The translations under genes and the position numbers were made by a program. Below the pieces are notes generated by a model, which worked only from the letters and a program-made list of their open reading frames with translations, searched no databases and was not told where the DNA came from. Shown here in pieces: positions 32,510 to 40,915 of a DNA stretch of 64,000 bases. Position 1 is the stretch's first letter; every line of letters begins with the position of its first letter. The DNA lies in NCBI RefSeq assembly GCF_900100435.1, contig NZ_FNEX01000004.1, forward strand, positions 186,001-250,000, written 5' to 3'. This DNA comes from Pedobacter sp. ok626 (GTDB taxonomy: Bacteria > Bacteroidota > Bacteroidia > Sphingobacteriales > Sphingobacteriaceae).

Positions 32510-33316
32510 ATGAGTCAGCTAAAAGGAATGTTGTCCCTGGTTTTTATATGTCTTTTTCTATCCGTAAAGGGGCAGGATCTGATGGTTTTGAAGTCTAAAA
32601 ACTTAAAAACGGATGATAGTGTGTTGGTTTTTAAACCGGCAGTATATAATGTGAAGGTTAAGTATCCGGTTGTGTATATGTTACATGGGCATTCGTCTAA
32701 TTTTAGGGCTTGGCCAAGATTGGCTAACCTGCAAGGAATGGCCGATACTTATAATTTTATTGTAGTTTGTCCGGATGGATTAAAGAAAAGTTGGTATGTA
32801 AATTCGCCTAACGCTGATAGTTTGCAATATGAAGATTTCTTTATGAAAGAGTTGATGCCAAAAATAAACAACACTTATAAGACCGATAAGGAGAAGGTTT
32901 TTGTTACTGGGGCTAGTATGGGAGGTTTTGGTGCGATGTATCTTTTCCTTAAGCATCCAGACGTTTTTTTAAGTGCAGGCAGTACTTCAGGAGTACTTAA
33001 TTTAAGGTATTCGGGTTTTAAGAAAACAACGATTGCTTATTTGTTGGGTCCATATTCGGACGAGAACAAAGCTTTTGATGAGTTTTCGCCAGTAAATAGA
33101 TTGGAAAGTATAAAGGGCTTGAATAAATCGCTGATTTTTGATTGTGGGACCGAAGATTATCTGTATATCGCTAGTAATCAGTTTAGGAAGAAATGTGATG
33201 AATTGAAAATTAAAGCTACTTACATCACTCAGCCAGGTGCACACACGGGGTCATATTGGTCGAAAAGTATTAAAGCGCATTTTAGCTTTTTTGCTGAATT
33301 GGCTAATAAGAGTTAA
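32510..33316 (+). CDS. Secreted esterase, alpha/beta hydrolase fold
   Basis: A 268-residue exported hydrolase of the esterase D-like family (COG0627). The signal peptide ends SVKGQ. The oxyanion region is VYMLHGHSSN, the nucleophile elbow is TGASMGGFGAMYL with Ser in GASMG, and the acid and His lie in DCGTEDYLY and PGAHTGSYW. Relatives remove acyl groups such as acetyl or feruloyl from polysaccharides or hydrolyse S-formylglutathione; the signal peptide favours a glycan role. The next gene starts about 36 bases after its stop, so the two are an operon lying between the two ROK genes. Confidence 0.85.
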   Translation: MSQLKGMLSLVFICLFLSVKGQDLMVLKSKNLKTDDSVLVFKPAVYNVKVKYPVVYMLHGHSSNFRAWPRLANLQGMADTYNFIVVCPDGLKKSWYVNSPNADSLQYEDFFMKELMPKINNTYKTDKEKVFVTGASMGGFGAMYLFLKHPDVFLSAGSTSGVLNLRYSGFKKTTIAYLLGPYSDENKAFDEFSPVNRLESIKGLNKSLIFDCGTEDYLYIASNQFRKKCDELKIKATYITQPGAHTGSYWSKSIKAHFSFFAELANKS

Positions 33317-33351
33317 TGATATCTTTTAAACACAAACACACAAATAAAAAT

Positions 33352-34545
33352 ATGGAATACAAAAACTTAAAAATTGCGCTAGGCTTAGCGTTTGTTTGCA
33401 GTACGATGCAGTTGACCGCGCAGACTGTAAATCGCGAAGATTCTCAGAATCTATTGAAGGCAAAACAAGGGAATGTTGTTTTGATGAAGGAGTTTTTTAC
33501 GGTTAAGCCGGCAGACATCAAATACAATAAGGTGGTTTTGCCTGGTCCTCAGTTTATAATTTCTGATGATCCGGAGTATATTAGGATACCTGAGGCAATT
33601 GCTTTGCAAGAAGCGGTGCAACCGGGTGCAGTTAGATTATATGTGTATAATGTAAATGGGGTAAAGGAGCCGGTAAAGATCGACCGTAAAATTACTGCGG
33701 TTATAAAAAATACGGGTAAGCAGAAAATGCACATCCGTATGGTAAAATATTCTTCGCAAAAGCCTAGTACAAATTACTTCCAGATTGGTAAACAGGGCTT
33801 GGCAGATTATTTTGCTTCAAAAGGGAGTGAGCAAATTCGTGTGGTTGCGCCAGGTGAGGCTATTGCTATTGATGATCAGTTGGAACGTAATGTGGTAAAG
33901 TATGATGAGCTGACACATGGTTTTTATGATTTTGTGATTGACCAACCGGGAGAGATCAGTGTGATCCAGACTGATCTTAAAACCTCTGGTCCGGTGGCGC
34001 TTAAAAGGATAAAAACGATTATCCCTACGGGACATAAAAATGCAGGCCGTGGTTTGTTTGGTGTGAGTAATTACAAAGTTACTGCTGTTGATGTATTGGA
34101 TACAAAAAATGGAGTGGCCGAAATTGTTGTTGCTGATGGAATTAAAGATCCATGGGTGCTCGGTGTGGAAGGTACAAGTGGTAAACAATCTACTTTGGCT
34201 GGGAATTACGGGGTAATGTATAATATGGAGCTGAAATGGAAAAGTACAGATGGTAAAGGTTTAGCGCTGGTTACCTGGAATTCACGCTCAGCAGATAATC
34301 AATGGTGTAATGGTATGGCGGCGACAATGGTAGTGAGTAAAGGAAAGTTTAATGAAGGGATTATTCAATTGCCAAGTGATCGATTGGTGACTAAGGCTGC
34401 GCCTGAAGCGATATTAGTACAGGTATTTCCACCAGCAAAAAATGGCGAAGAACAAACCATTAAGTTGACTTACTCTCCGCCAGGTGCTTCATGTCTTCCA
34501 ACACCATTGGTGTTTATTCCAGTGGATATGGATACTTTGAAGTAA
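33352..34545 (+). CDS. Exported protein of unknown function
   Basis: A 397-residue protein with a signal peptide (cleavage after MQLTAQ). I recognise no family. It looks all-beta, with many alternating hydrophobic stretches, for example AVIKNTGKQKMHIRMVKYSS and GEISVIQTDLKTSGPVALKR, and a late segment SPPGASCLPTPLVFIP. It lacks a lipobox or membrane helix, so it is probably periplasmic or secreted. The frame opens at 33316, but the ATG at 33352 directly precedes the signal peptide. Its stop TAA abuts the stop of ROK copy 2 on the other strand with no base between. Co-transcription with the esterase suggests a glycan role. Confidence 0.6.
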   Translation: MEYKNLKIALGLAFVCSTMQLTAQTVNREDSQNLLKAKQGNVVLMKEFFTVKPADIKYNKVVLPGPQFIISDDPEYIRIPEAIALQEAVQPGAVRLYVYNVNGVKEPVKIDRKITAVIKNTGKQKMHIRMVKYSSQKPSTNYFQIGKQGLADYFASKGSEQIRVVAPGEAIAIDDQLERNVVKYDELTHGFYDFVIDQPGEISVIQTDLKTSGPVALKRIKTIIPTGHKNAGRGLFGVSNYKVTAVDVLDTKNGVAEIVVADGIKDPWVLGVEGTSGKQSTLAGNYGVMYNMELKWKSTDGKGLALVTWNSRSADNQWCNGMAATMVVSKGKFNEGIIQLPSDRLVTKAAPEAILVQVFPPAKNGEEQTIKLTYSPPGASCLPTPLVFIPVDMDTLK

Positions 34546-35766
34546 TTAAATAGAATATTCTAAAAGTCTTTTTCTTACCAAGAGGCAGGCGCCCATAACG
34601 CCTGCTTCTTCACCTAGTTTGGATAACTTCAATTGAGTATCGCTATTTACCAGACTTAAAGAGTATTTGTTTACCGCGCTTTTTATTGGTAGGTGCAGGT
34701 GTTCACCGGTTAGGGCTAGTGCGCCACCAAGAATAACAAGTTCGGGATTGAAAATGTTGATCAGGAGCGCGATTCCTCTGCCCAGTTTTTCACCTATTTT
34801 GGCTAACAATTCAATAGAAAGCACATCGTCGTTGTTTGCTGCATTAATGATGTCTTGCATTTGTATGTTGTCGTTTATGCCTTTTTGTAATGAGCTGGAT
34901 GAGCCAGTAGCAAGTTTCTCTTTAAACATGGCGATCAATGCTCTTCCGGAAGCTTCGGTTTCCAAACATCCTTTTTTTCCGCATTGGCAGATGATCTCGT
35001 TATTGAATAGTGGAATGTGGCCAATCTCTCCGGCAAAACCGGATTTACCGTAATACAATTCGTTATTGATCATTACACCCATTCCCAGACCGTAATCTAA
35101 ATTTAGGAACAGTACATTTTTTTCTTCTTTAACTACACCGCAGTTAAATTCTCCATAGGCCATGGCTCTGGAATCATTTTCAAGAAAAGTTTTTAAGTTT
35201 AGTTCTGCTTCCAGTAATTTACTTAAAGGATCTTCATTGAAATGAAAGAAACTGTAGCTATAGCCGGTAGCGTAGTTGATCCGTCCGGAAAGGTTTAGTC
35301 CAAGTCCAAGTATTTTATCTTTAGCAATTGCTGCTTCTTTGATGAAATTTCTAATCAAATCGCAAAGCGAAGCCAGTGATTCTGCTGTGTTATTTAAGTT
35401 GTAGGGAACATCTTTGGAGATTTTGATTAGCTTTTTTTGCAAGTCAATTAATCCGATGTTGATATGGTTGTGTTTTACATCTACGCCTAGGAAAAAGCCT
35501 GAGTCGGGAACTAGTCCGTAGATGTTTGGTTTTCTTCCACCTGTAGATCCTACTTTTCCAAAGTCTTTTACCAGTCCGCCGGCAATAAGTTCAGTAATTA
35601 AGGTCGTTACTTTTGGGACGCTTAGGTTGGTTTCTTTGCAAAGTTCTGCAATCGTCGCATTACCAGCGTCCGCAAAATAAGAGATGATCTTTTTTCTGAT
35701 ATGTATGTTCTTGTAGGCGACTCCGGTTAGAATGTCACTGTTCTCGTCGAAAAAATCGGTTTTCAT
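34546..35766 (-). CDS. ROK family transcriptional regulator (copy 2)
   Basis: A 406-residue paralog of the ROK protein at 30854-32080. The winged helix is ATIAELCKETNLSVPKVTTL followed by ITELIAGGLV. The sugar domain starts FFLGVDVKHNHINIGL, with LENDSRAMAYGEF, EIGHIPLFNNEI and the zinc motif CQCGKKGCLE. The strong similarity along the whole length, including GYSYSFFHFNEDPL versus GYSYSFFYFNEEPL in copy 1, indicates recent duplication. It is divergent from the GH20 gene, so repression of the glycan operon is the likely role. A -7 match, TAACTTTG, lies about 100 bases upstream at 35871-35864. Confidence 0.92.
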   Translation of the reverse strand: MKTDFFDENSDILTGVAYKNIHIRKKIISYFADAGNATIAELCKETNLSVPKVTTLITELIAGGLVKDFGKVGSTGGRKPNIYGLVPDSGFFLGVDVKHNHINIGLIDLQKKLIKISKDVPYNLNNTAESLASLCDLIRNFIKEAAIAKDKILGLGLNLSGRINYATGYSYSFFHFNEDPLSKLLEAELNLKTFLENDSRAMAYGEFNCGVVKEEKNVLFLNLDYGLGMGVMINNELYYGKSGFAGEIGHIPLFNNEIICQCGKKGCLETEASGRALIAMFKEKLATGSSSSLQKGINDNIQMQDIINAANNDDVLSIELLAKIGEKLGRGIALLINIFNPELVILGGALALTGEHLHLPIKSAVNKYSLSLVNSDTQLKLSKLGEEAGVMGACLLVRKRLLEYSI

Positions 35767-35806
35767 ATTTTGGCAGTTGTTTGGGTAAAAAATCTACAAC
35801 ACAATC

Positions 35807-35826
35807 TTATTAAAAAATATTAATAT
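35807..35826. promoter_or_regulatory. 20-bp element shared by both ROK upstream regions (site 2)
   Basis: TTATTAAAAAATATTAATAT matches 18 of 20 bases of the site at 32330-32349. It lies between the possible -7 box of ROK copy 2 (35871-35864 on the minus strand) and its start, where a bound protein could block transcription. Confidence 0.3.
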
Positions 35827-35909
35827 ATGTCGTTAATTTGTATTAAAAACTTATAGATTTACGCAAAGTTAAATAAAAACACTCAGCTTATCCGCATATC
35901 GTATTTCAG

Positions 35910-37799
35910 ATGATTAAAATTGTACTAAAACTAATTGGCAAAGTAGTGATGGTTCTTGGCCTGATTGTCCTTTCTCTTACCTGTTCTGCACAAAACAATA
36001 TTTTTAACTTAATTCCACAGCCTGTTCGATTAGAGCAGGGCGCTGGCGTTTTTATTTTGAATGCGAATACGGTCATTGTTCTGGCTACTGAAAGTGACAA
36101 AGGACTGGGAGAATTGTTGGCTTTGAGGCTGAAAACGCTGACGGGGTATGATTTGAAAGTGGTGAAAACTGCTCATGCGGGGCGTACCATCAGATTTTTG
36201 TCGGATATAAATATAAAAGGGGGTAAAGAGGCTTATAGATTGGAGGTTTCCAGTAAAGGGGTGGATATTAAGGCTAATCAGCCTGAAGGCTGGTTTTATG
36301 GAATACAGACTTTGCTGCAGCTTTTGCCGGTAAAGTCGAAGCAAGAAAGTGTTGGTTTAAGTGTTAGAATTCCTGCTGTTAAAATAGAAGATGCTCCTCG
36401 CTTTCAATGGCGTGGATTGATGGTTGATGTGAGTCGCCATTTCTTTTCTAAAGAAGTGATTAAGCGATATATTTTGCAAATGTCTAAGTATAAAATGAAT
36501 GTGTTGCATTTGCATTTGACTGATAATCAGGGCTGGCGGGTTGAAATTAAGAGCTTGCCAAAGTTGACTGAAGTAGGGGCCTGGAGGGTGCCGCGCACAG
36601 GGTATTGGCGAAACCAGAAGGCTCCAGAGCCTGGTGAGCAAGCTACTGATGGTGGTTTTTATACGCAAGATGATATTAGAGAATTGGTGGCATATGGGCG
36701 GCAGCATTTTGTGGAATTGGTGCCGGAGATTGATGTGCCAGGTCATAGTTTAGCTTTAATTGCTTCTTATCCAGAACTTTCTTGTACTAAGACAAGTCAG
36801 CAGGTGTTAGCTGGTGATCCCTGGAATGCTTCTCGTACCAATGTGGTTTGCGCGGGCAATGATTCTGTTTTTGTATTTTTGGAGAAAGTGATTGATGAGT
36901 TGGCGGGGTTGTTTCCGTCTAAATACATACATATTGGTGGTGATGAGGTTTCCAGAGCCTATTGGGATAAGTGTCCGGTATGTCGGCAAAGGGTTAAGGA
37001 TGAACATTTAAAAAGTTCAGAAGAGCTTCAATCTTATTTTCTGAAACGTGTTTCTAAAATTGTGCTTTCGAAAGGTAAAAAGCCTTTGGGTTGGTATGAA
37101 AATTTGCCTGGTGGACTTCCGGAAGAGATGGCGGTGATGAGTTGGAAGGATGATAAGGGTGGTATATTATCATCTAATAAAGGTCAGCAGGTAGTAATGA
37201 CGCCAGCGGCTTATACTTATCTCGATTTTTATCAGGGCGATCAATATTTGGAGAACGCTATTTTTACTGTGAATAGACTGAGTACTACCTTTTTGTTTAA
37301 TCCACTACCTAAAGGTATTGAAGAGAAAAATGTAATGGGAGGGCAAGGTAGTTTGTGGACGGAGCAGGTGCCTAATGAGCGGAAATTGCAGTTTATGACC
37401 TGGCCAAGAGCTTTTGCTTTGAGTGAAACGTTGTGGACTGGGGCTGGTAAAAGTAGTTGGATTAATTTTATCAATCGTGTAGAATCGCATTTGCCTAGAC
37501 TGGATAAGGATGCGGTGAATTATTCAAGATATTTTTATGATGCTATCGTTTCCGGTATTCGCGGTGCTGATAAAACGCTTTTAATTGCTTTGTCCACAGA
37601 GATTGAGGGACTTAAGATTTATTACTCTTTTGATGATACAGATCCAGATCCTTATTATCCGGTTTATGCTGGGCAGCCTTTGCGTATTCCTAAAGGAGCG
37701 CAAAACATACGGACAGTGACTTATAGGGATGGAGTTCAGGTGGGTAGGGTGATGAAGATTCCTGTTGCTGAGATCGAAAGACGGACTCCTCTGAAATAA
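35910..37799 (+). CDS. Beta-N-acetylhexosaminidase, GH20
   Basis: A 629-residue exported glycosidase that removes terminal beta-linked GlcNAc or GalNAc with substrate-assisted catalysis. After a signal peptide ending LTCSAQ comes the GH20 N-terminal domain (NLIPQPVRLEQGAGVFILNA) and the barrel (FQWRGLMVDVSRHFFSKEVI, MNVLHLHLTDNQGWRVEI). The catalytic Asp345-Glu346 pair lies in IHIGGDEVSRAYW. The C-terminal part (about 530-615) resembles a chitobiase-like beta domain (GLKIYYSFDDTDPDPYYPVY). It is the first enzyme of the amino-sugar locus, divergent from ROK copy 2, and is followed after 144 bases by the long operon. Confidence 0.95.
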   Translation: MIKIVLKLIGKVVMVLGLIVLSLTCSAQNNIFNLIPQPVRLEQGAGVFILNANTVIVLATESDKGLGELLALRLKTLTGYDLKVVKTAHAGRTIRFLSDINIKGGKEAYRLEVSSKGVDIKANQPEGWFYGIQTLLQLLPVKSKQESVGLSVRIPAVKIEDAPRFQWRGLMVDVSRHFFSKEVIKRYILQMSKYKMNVLHLHLTDNQGWRVEIKSLPKLTEVGAWRVPRTGYWRNQKAPEPGEQATDGGFYTQDDIRELVAYGRQHFVELVPEIDVPGHSLALIASYPELSCTKTSQQVLAGDPWNASRTNVVCAGNDSVFVFLEKVIDELAGLFPSKYIHIGGDEVSRAYWDKCPVCRQRVKDEHLKSSEELQSYFLKRVSKIVLSKGKKPLGWYENLPGGLPEEMAVMSWKDDKGGILSSNKGQQVVMTPAAYTYLDFYQGDQYLENAIFTVNRLSTTFLFNPLPKGIEEKNVMGGQGSLWTEQVPNERKLQFMTWPRAFALSETLWTGAGKSSWINFINRVESHLPRLDKDAVNYSRYFYDAIVSGIRGADKTLLIALSTEIEGLKIYYSFDDTDPDPYYPVYAGQPLRIPKGAQNIRTVTYRDGVQVGRVMKIPVAEIERRTPLK

Positions 37800-37865
37800 A
37801 ATAAGCTATTGGTGTTGATGGATGTTCTTTTATTTAAATAAATGGCCTCTTTATGGATCATTTAA

Positions 37866-37906
37866 AAATAAATTAATAAAACAATTCAATTGTTTTTAAT
37901 TTATTT
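37866..37906. promoter_or_regulatory. Long interrupted inverted repeat upstream of the glycan operon
   Basis: An inner 19-bp palindrome AAAACAATT-C-AATTGTTTT (37878-37896) is enclosed by AAATAAATTA (37866-37875) / TAATTTATTT (37897-37906) with a 2-nt bulge on the left. A -7-like TATATTTA (37918-37925) follows. It is either an operator for the operon starting at 37944 or an AT-rich transcript end for the GH20 gene. Confidence 0.55.
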
Positions 37907-37943
37907 AATAAAGTTGCTATATTTACTGCACAACCAAACCATT

Positions 37944-38957
37944 ATGAACATAAAATCAAATTTTGCGCTTATTTTTATTGCGGCAGCGACTTTGGTATCT
38001 GCGTGTGGTAAGTCCGATCAAGGGAAGTATCATCCTGAAAAACCGGTGATTGTTATAGATTCAACACCTTTGATCAATTTATCGTCAAGTTGGAAGAAAG
38101 CAGTTTATTTAATGAATGATTTTCCGAATGGTATCCAGGTTTATGTAAATAGGTCTCCAATAAATACAAAGCCTGTCGTAGCTTATTGTGTTGTTTTTGA
38201 TCCTAAAGCTAATCTGGAGTTGAAGCCTGTGTTGGCAACGGCTAATAAAAAGGTTACTGACTTTTATAATGAAGAAGCAGGGGCTAAATATGCGTGTATA
38301 AATGGTGGATTTTTTGGTACCAATGCTTCTTATAGTCTTTCTATGTATAAAGGTGTAGTAGATGCGATCAATATTAAATCTTTATCTCGCCCTTACAATT
38401 CGGTTAGCACCCCTTACTATCCAACACGTGCAGCATTTGGTCTTTCAGAATCAGGAGTTCCGGATGTGGCTTGGGTTTATCATGTAGGTGCAGGCAATGG
38501 GGTCGTGTATACTTACCCTTCCCCTGCGTTGAATTTGTTAAATTCCGCACCTATGGCTGTTCCTTCTGCTACTTATCCGATTGGTGGAAGTGTATGGAGT
38601 GCAAAGACAGCTATTGGAGGTTCTCCAATGCTGATTAAGAATAATACGATTAATATAACAGATGATGAAGAGCTGATTGTAATTGACAATGCTTCATCGA
38701 GAGCGCGATCCGCTATTGGCTATACCAATGATAACAAGATTGTGTTGTTGGCTGTAGAGGGAAATAATACTGCAGGAGGAGCTGGCTTGAGTCTAGCGGA
38801 GCTAGCACAGCTGATGAAAGATATGGGCTGTGTTGGGGCAGTAAATTTGGACGGCGGTGGTTCTACTACCTTGACCGTCAATGGTAAGCAAACGGTAAAA
38901 CCTTCTGATGGAACAGAAAGAGGGGTAATGACGGCCTTGATTATTAAAGAGAAGTAA
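37944..38957 (+). CDS. Phosphodiester glycosidase family lipoprotein (NAGPA domain)
   Basis: A 337-residue lipoprotein (lipobox ATLVSACG). Its main domain matches the phosphodiester glycosidase (NAGPA, formerly DUF2233) family, whose eukaryotic member removes GlcNAc from GlcNAc-1-phosphodiesters in mannose-6-phosphate formation. Typical features are CINGGFFGTNASYSLSMYKG, RSAIGYTNDNKIVLLAVEGN and VNLDGGGSTTLTVNGK with the C-terminal RGVMTALIIKEK. The role in Bacteroidota loci is probably release of a sugar from a phosphodiester or similar linkage. The frame opens at 37890, but the ATG at 37944 gives the proper signal peptide. It is the first gene of the 11-gene operon. Confidence 0.88.
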   Translation: MNIKSNFALIFIAAATLVSACGKSDQGKYHPEKPVIVIDSTPLINLSSSWKKAVYLMNDFPNGIQVYVNRSPINTKPVVAYCVVFDPKANLELKPVLATANKKVTDFYNEEAGAKYACINGGFFGTNASYSLSMYKGVVDAINIKSLSRPYNSVSTPYYPTRAAFGLSESGVPDVAWVYHVGAGNGVVYTYPSPALNLLNSAPMAVPSATYPIGGSVWSAKTAIGGSPMLIKNNTINITDDEELIVIDNASSRARSAIGYTNDNKIVLLAVEGNNTAGGAGLSLAELAQLMKDMGCVGAVNLDGGGSTTLTVNGKQTVKPSDGTERGVMTALIIKEK

Positions 38958-38998
38958 AGGGAATATAAAACTTATATAGAATAAATACTATTATTAAA

Positions 38999-40882
38999 AT
39001 GATTGGATTAGGCTTGAGAAGAGCATATTTATATGCTTTATTGGTAATTTTATTTTCGGGAGCAATTTCGGTATCAGCCAAAGAATACCATACGCAGTTA
39101 CTGGTAGTAGGGGGAGGTGCCAGCGGAACGACTGCAGCAATACAAGCCTCAAGAATGGGTGTTAAGACCTTGATAATAGAGGAGACTGAATGGTTGGGTG
39201 GAATGTTGACTTCGGCGGGAGTTGCTGCTATAGATGGTAATCATCAAATGCCTTCTGGCTTATGGGCTGAATTCAGACAAAAGCTTTACGATTATTATGG
39301 AGGACCTAAAGCAGTAGAAACAGGATGGGTAAGCAACACCTTGTTTGAACCCTCAGTAGGAAATAAAAAGTTAAAAGAATTAGCTCAAAACTCTAATCTG
39401 ACGATCTGGTATAAAACAGAGTGGAGAAATATTACACGTAGCGGTAGTAAATGGACTGTAGAGGCGTATGTAAAAGGAAAACGTACAATAGTAACTGCAG
39501 ATTTAATTATTGATGCAACGGAATTGGGGGATGTAATGGGCTTCTTAAAAATCCCTTATCGTGTAGGGATGGATAGCAAGTTTGATACTGGTGAATCTTT
39601 TGCTCCCGAAAAGGCTAATAACATCATTCAAGATTTGACTTATGTAGTGGTGCTTAAGGATTTTGGTAAGAACGCTGATAAAACAATTGCTAAGCCAATT
39701 GGCTATAATCCACAAGAATTTGATTGTTGCTGCGATGTTACTGATCCTTCTGCTGATGCCAGTCATAAGCGTTCGATCGATTGTAATCAAATGATTACCT
39801 ACGGTAAATTGCCGAACAACAAGTACATGATTAACTGGCCTAAATGTGGTAATGACATTTATTTGAATATTATAGAACTGAGTAAAAAGGATAGAGAAGC
39901 GGCACTTAAGGAAGCTAAACTGCATAGTCTAAGATTTATTTATCACCTGCAAACGAAGCTTGGCTTTAAGCATTTGGGGATTGCTGATGATGAATTCCCT
40001 ACGGCCGACAAGTTACCGATGATCGCTTATCACAGGGAAGCAAGAAGATTAGATGGTAAAGTAACTTTAACTGTTAATGATGTTGCCGCGCCTTATCAGC
40101 AAAAAACTAGTCTATACCGCACCGGGATTGCAATTGGTGATTATCCGATTGATCACCATCACTTAAAGAATCCTGAAGCTCCTCAAATTGATTTTATAAA
40201 TATCAAAGTACCGTCTTATAATATACCACTCGGGGCACTGATTCCTAAAAATGCAGACGGAATTATTGTTGCCGAAAAAAGTGTTAGTGTTACTAATATT
40301 GTTGCCGGTGCAAGTAGGCTACAACCAGTAGTTTTAACCATTGGCCAGGCAGCTGGAGCATTAGCTGCAGTTGCTATAAAAAATAATCAGCAACCTGCTC
40401 AAGTAAATATCCGTGAAGTTCAAACTGCTTTATTAGAAAGTAAAGCTTATCTGATGCCTTTTATCGACGTAAAACCTGATGATAAGGATTTTGTAGTCAT
40501 GCAAAAGATTGGAGCAACAGGAATTTTAAAAGGTGCCGGAATACCATACAAATGGGCTAACCAAACCTGGTTTTACCCAGAACAACCGGTTAATGAATAT
40601 ACATTGATTGAAGGATTTAAGTCTTTCTACCCAGTAATGACAGATCTTTTCCCTTCTGGAAAGTTAGTAACTGCAGGATTTGCTACAAAGCTATTGTCTG
40701 CCGTTTCAAAAACAGATATTAACCTTTCAGCCGTATCGACAATAATAAATGAACGTATTTCCAGACAAAATGTGACAGGAGAAACAGTTTTATCAAGACG
40801 GGCGCTTTCGATATTGATAGACCATTTTTTAAATCCATTTGCTCAGGAAATCGATTTTAATGGATCACCCAAACTCAAATAA
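38999..40882 (+). CDS. Exported FAD-dependent oxidoreductase
   Basis: A 627-residue protein of the FAD_oxidored group found in many Bacteroidota glycan loci. A signal peptide ending VSAKE precedes the FAD fold LLVVGGGASGTTAAIQASRM with the acidic end of the second strand IIEETEWLGG. A cysteine-rich segment (EFDCCCDVTDPSADASHKRS) lies in the middle. The C-terminal portion (about 500-620) resembles a surface-layer-homology-like helical tail. Substrate and product are unknown; export of an FAD enzyme suggests action on an extracellular or periplasmic sugar. Gaps to its neighbours are 41 and 33 bases, within the operon. Confidence 0.85.
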   Translation: MIGLGLRRAYLYALLVILFSGAISVSAKEYHTQLLVVGGGASGTTAAIQASRMGVKTLIIEETEWLGGMLTSAGVAAIDGNHQMPSGLWAEFRQKLYDYYGGPKAVETGWVSNTLFEPSVGNKKLKELAQNSNLTIWYKTEWRNITRSGSKWTVEAYVKGKRTIVTADLIIDATELGDVMGFLKIPYRVGMDSKFDTGESFAPEKANNIIQDLTYVVVLKDFGKNADKTIAKPIGYNPQEFDCCCDVTDPSADASHKRSIDCNQMITYGKLPNNKYMINWPKCGNDIYLNIIELSKKDREAALKEAKLHSLRFIYHLQTKLGFKHLGIADDEFPTADKLPMIAYHREARRLDGKVTLTVNDVAAPYQQKTSLYRTGIAIGDYPIDHHHLKNPEAPQIDFINIKVPSYNIPLGALIPKNADGIIVAEKSVSVTNIVAGASRLQPVVLTIGQAAGALAAVAIKNNQQPAQVNIREVQTALLESKAYLMPFIDVKPDDKDFVVMQKIGATGILKGAGIPYKWANQTWFYPEQPVNEYTLIEGFKSFYPVMTDLFPSGKLVTAGFATKLLSAVSKTDINLSAVSTIINERISRQNVTGETVLSRRALSILIDHFLNPFAQEIDFNGSPKLK

Positions 40883-40915
40883 ACAAACGTATTATAAATC
40901 TAACCAATTAACAGT

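Noticed and set aside
36030..37490. Several minus-strand open frames within the GH20 gene
   Set aside because: They overlap a complete GH20 gene with catalytic residues; composition is that of antisense shadows.
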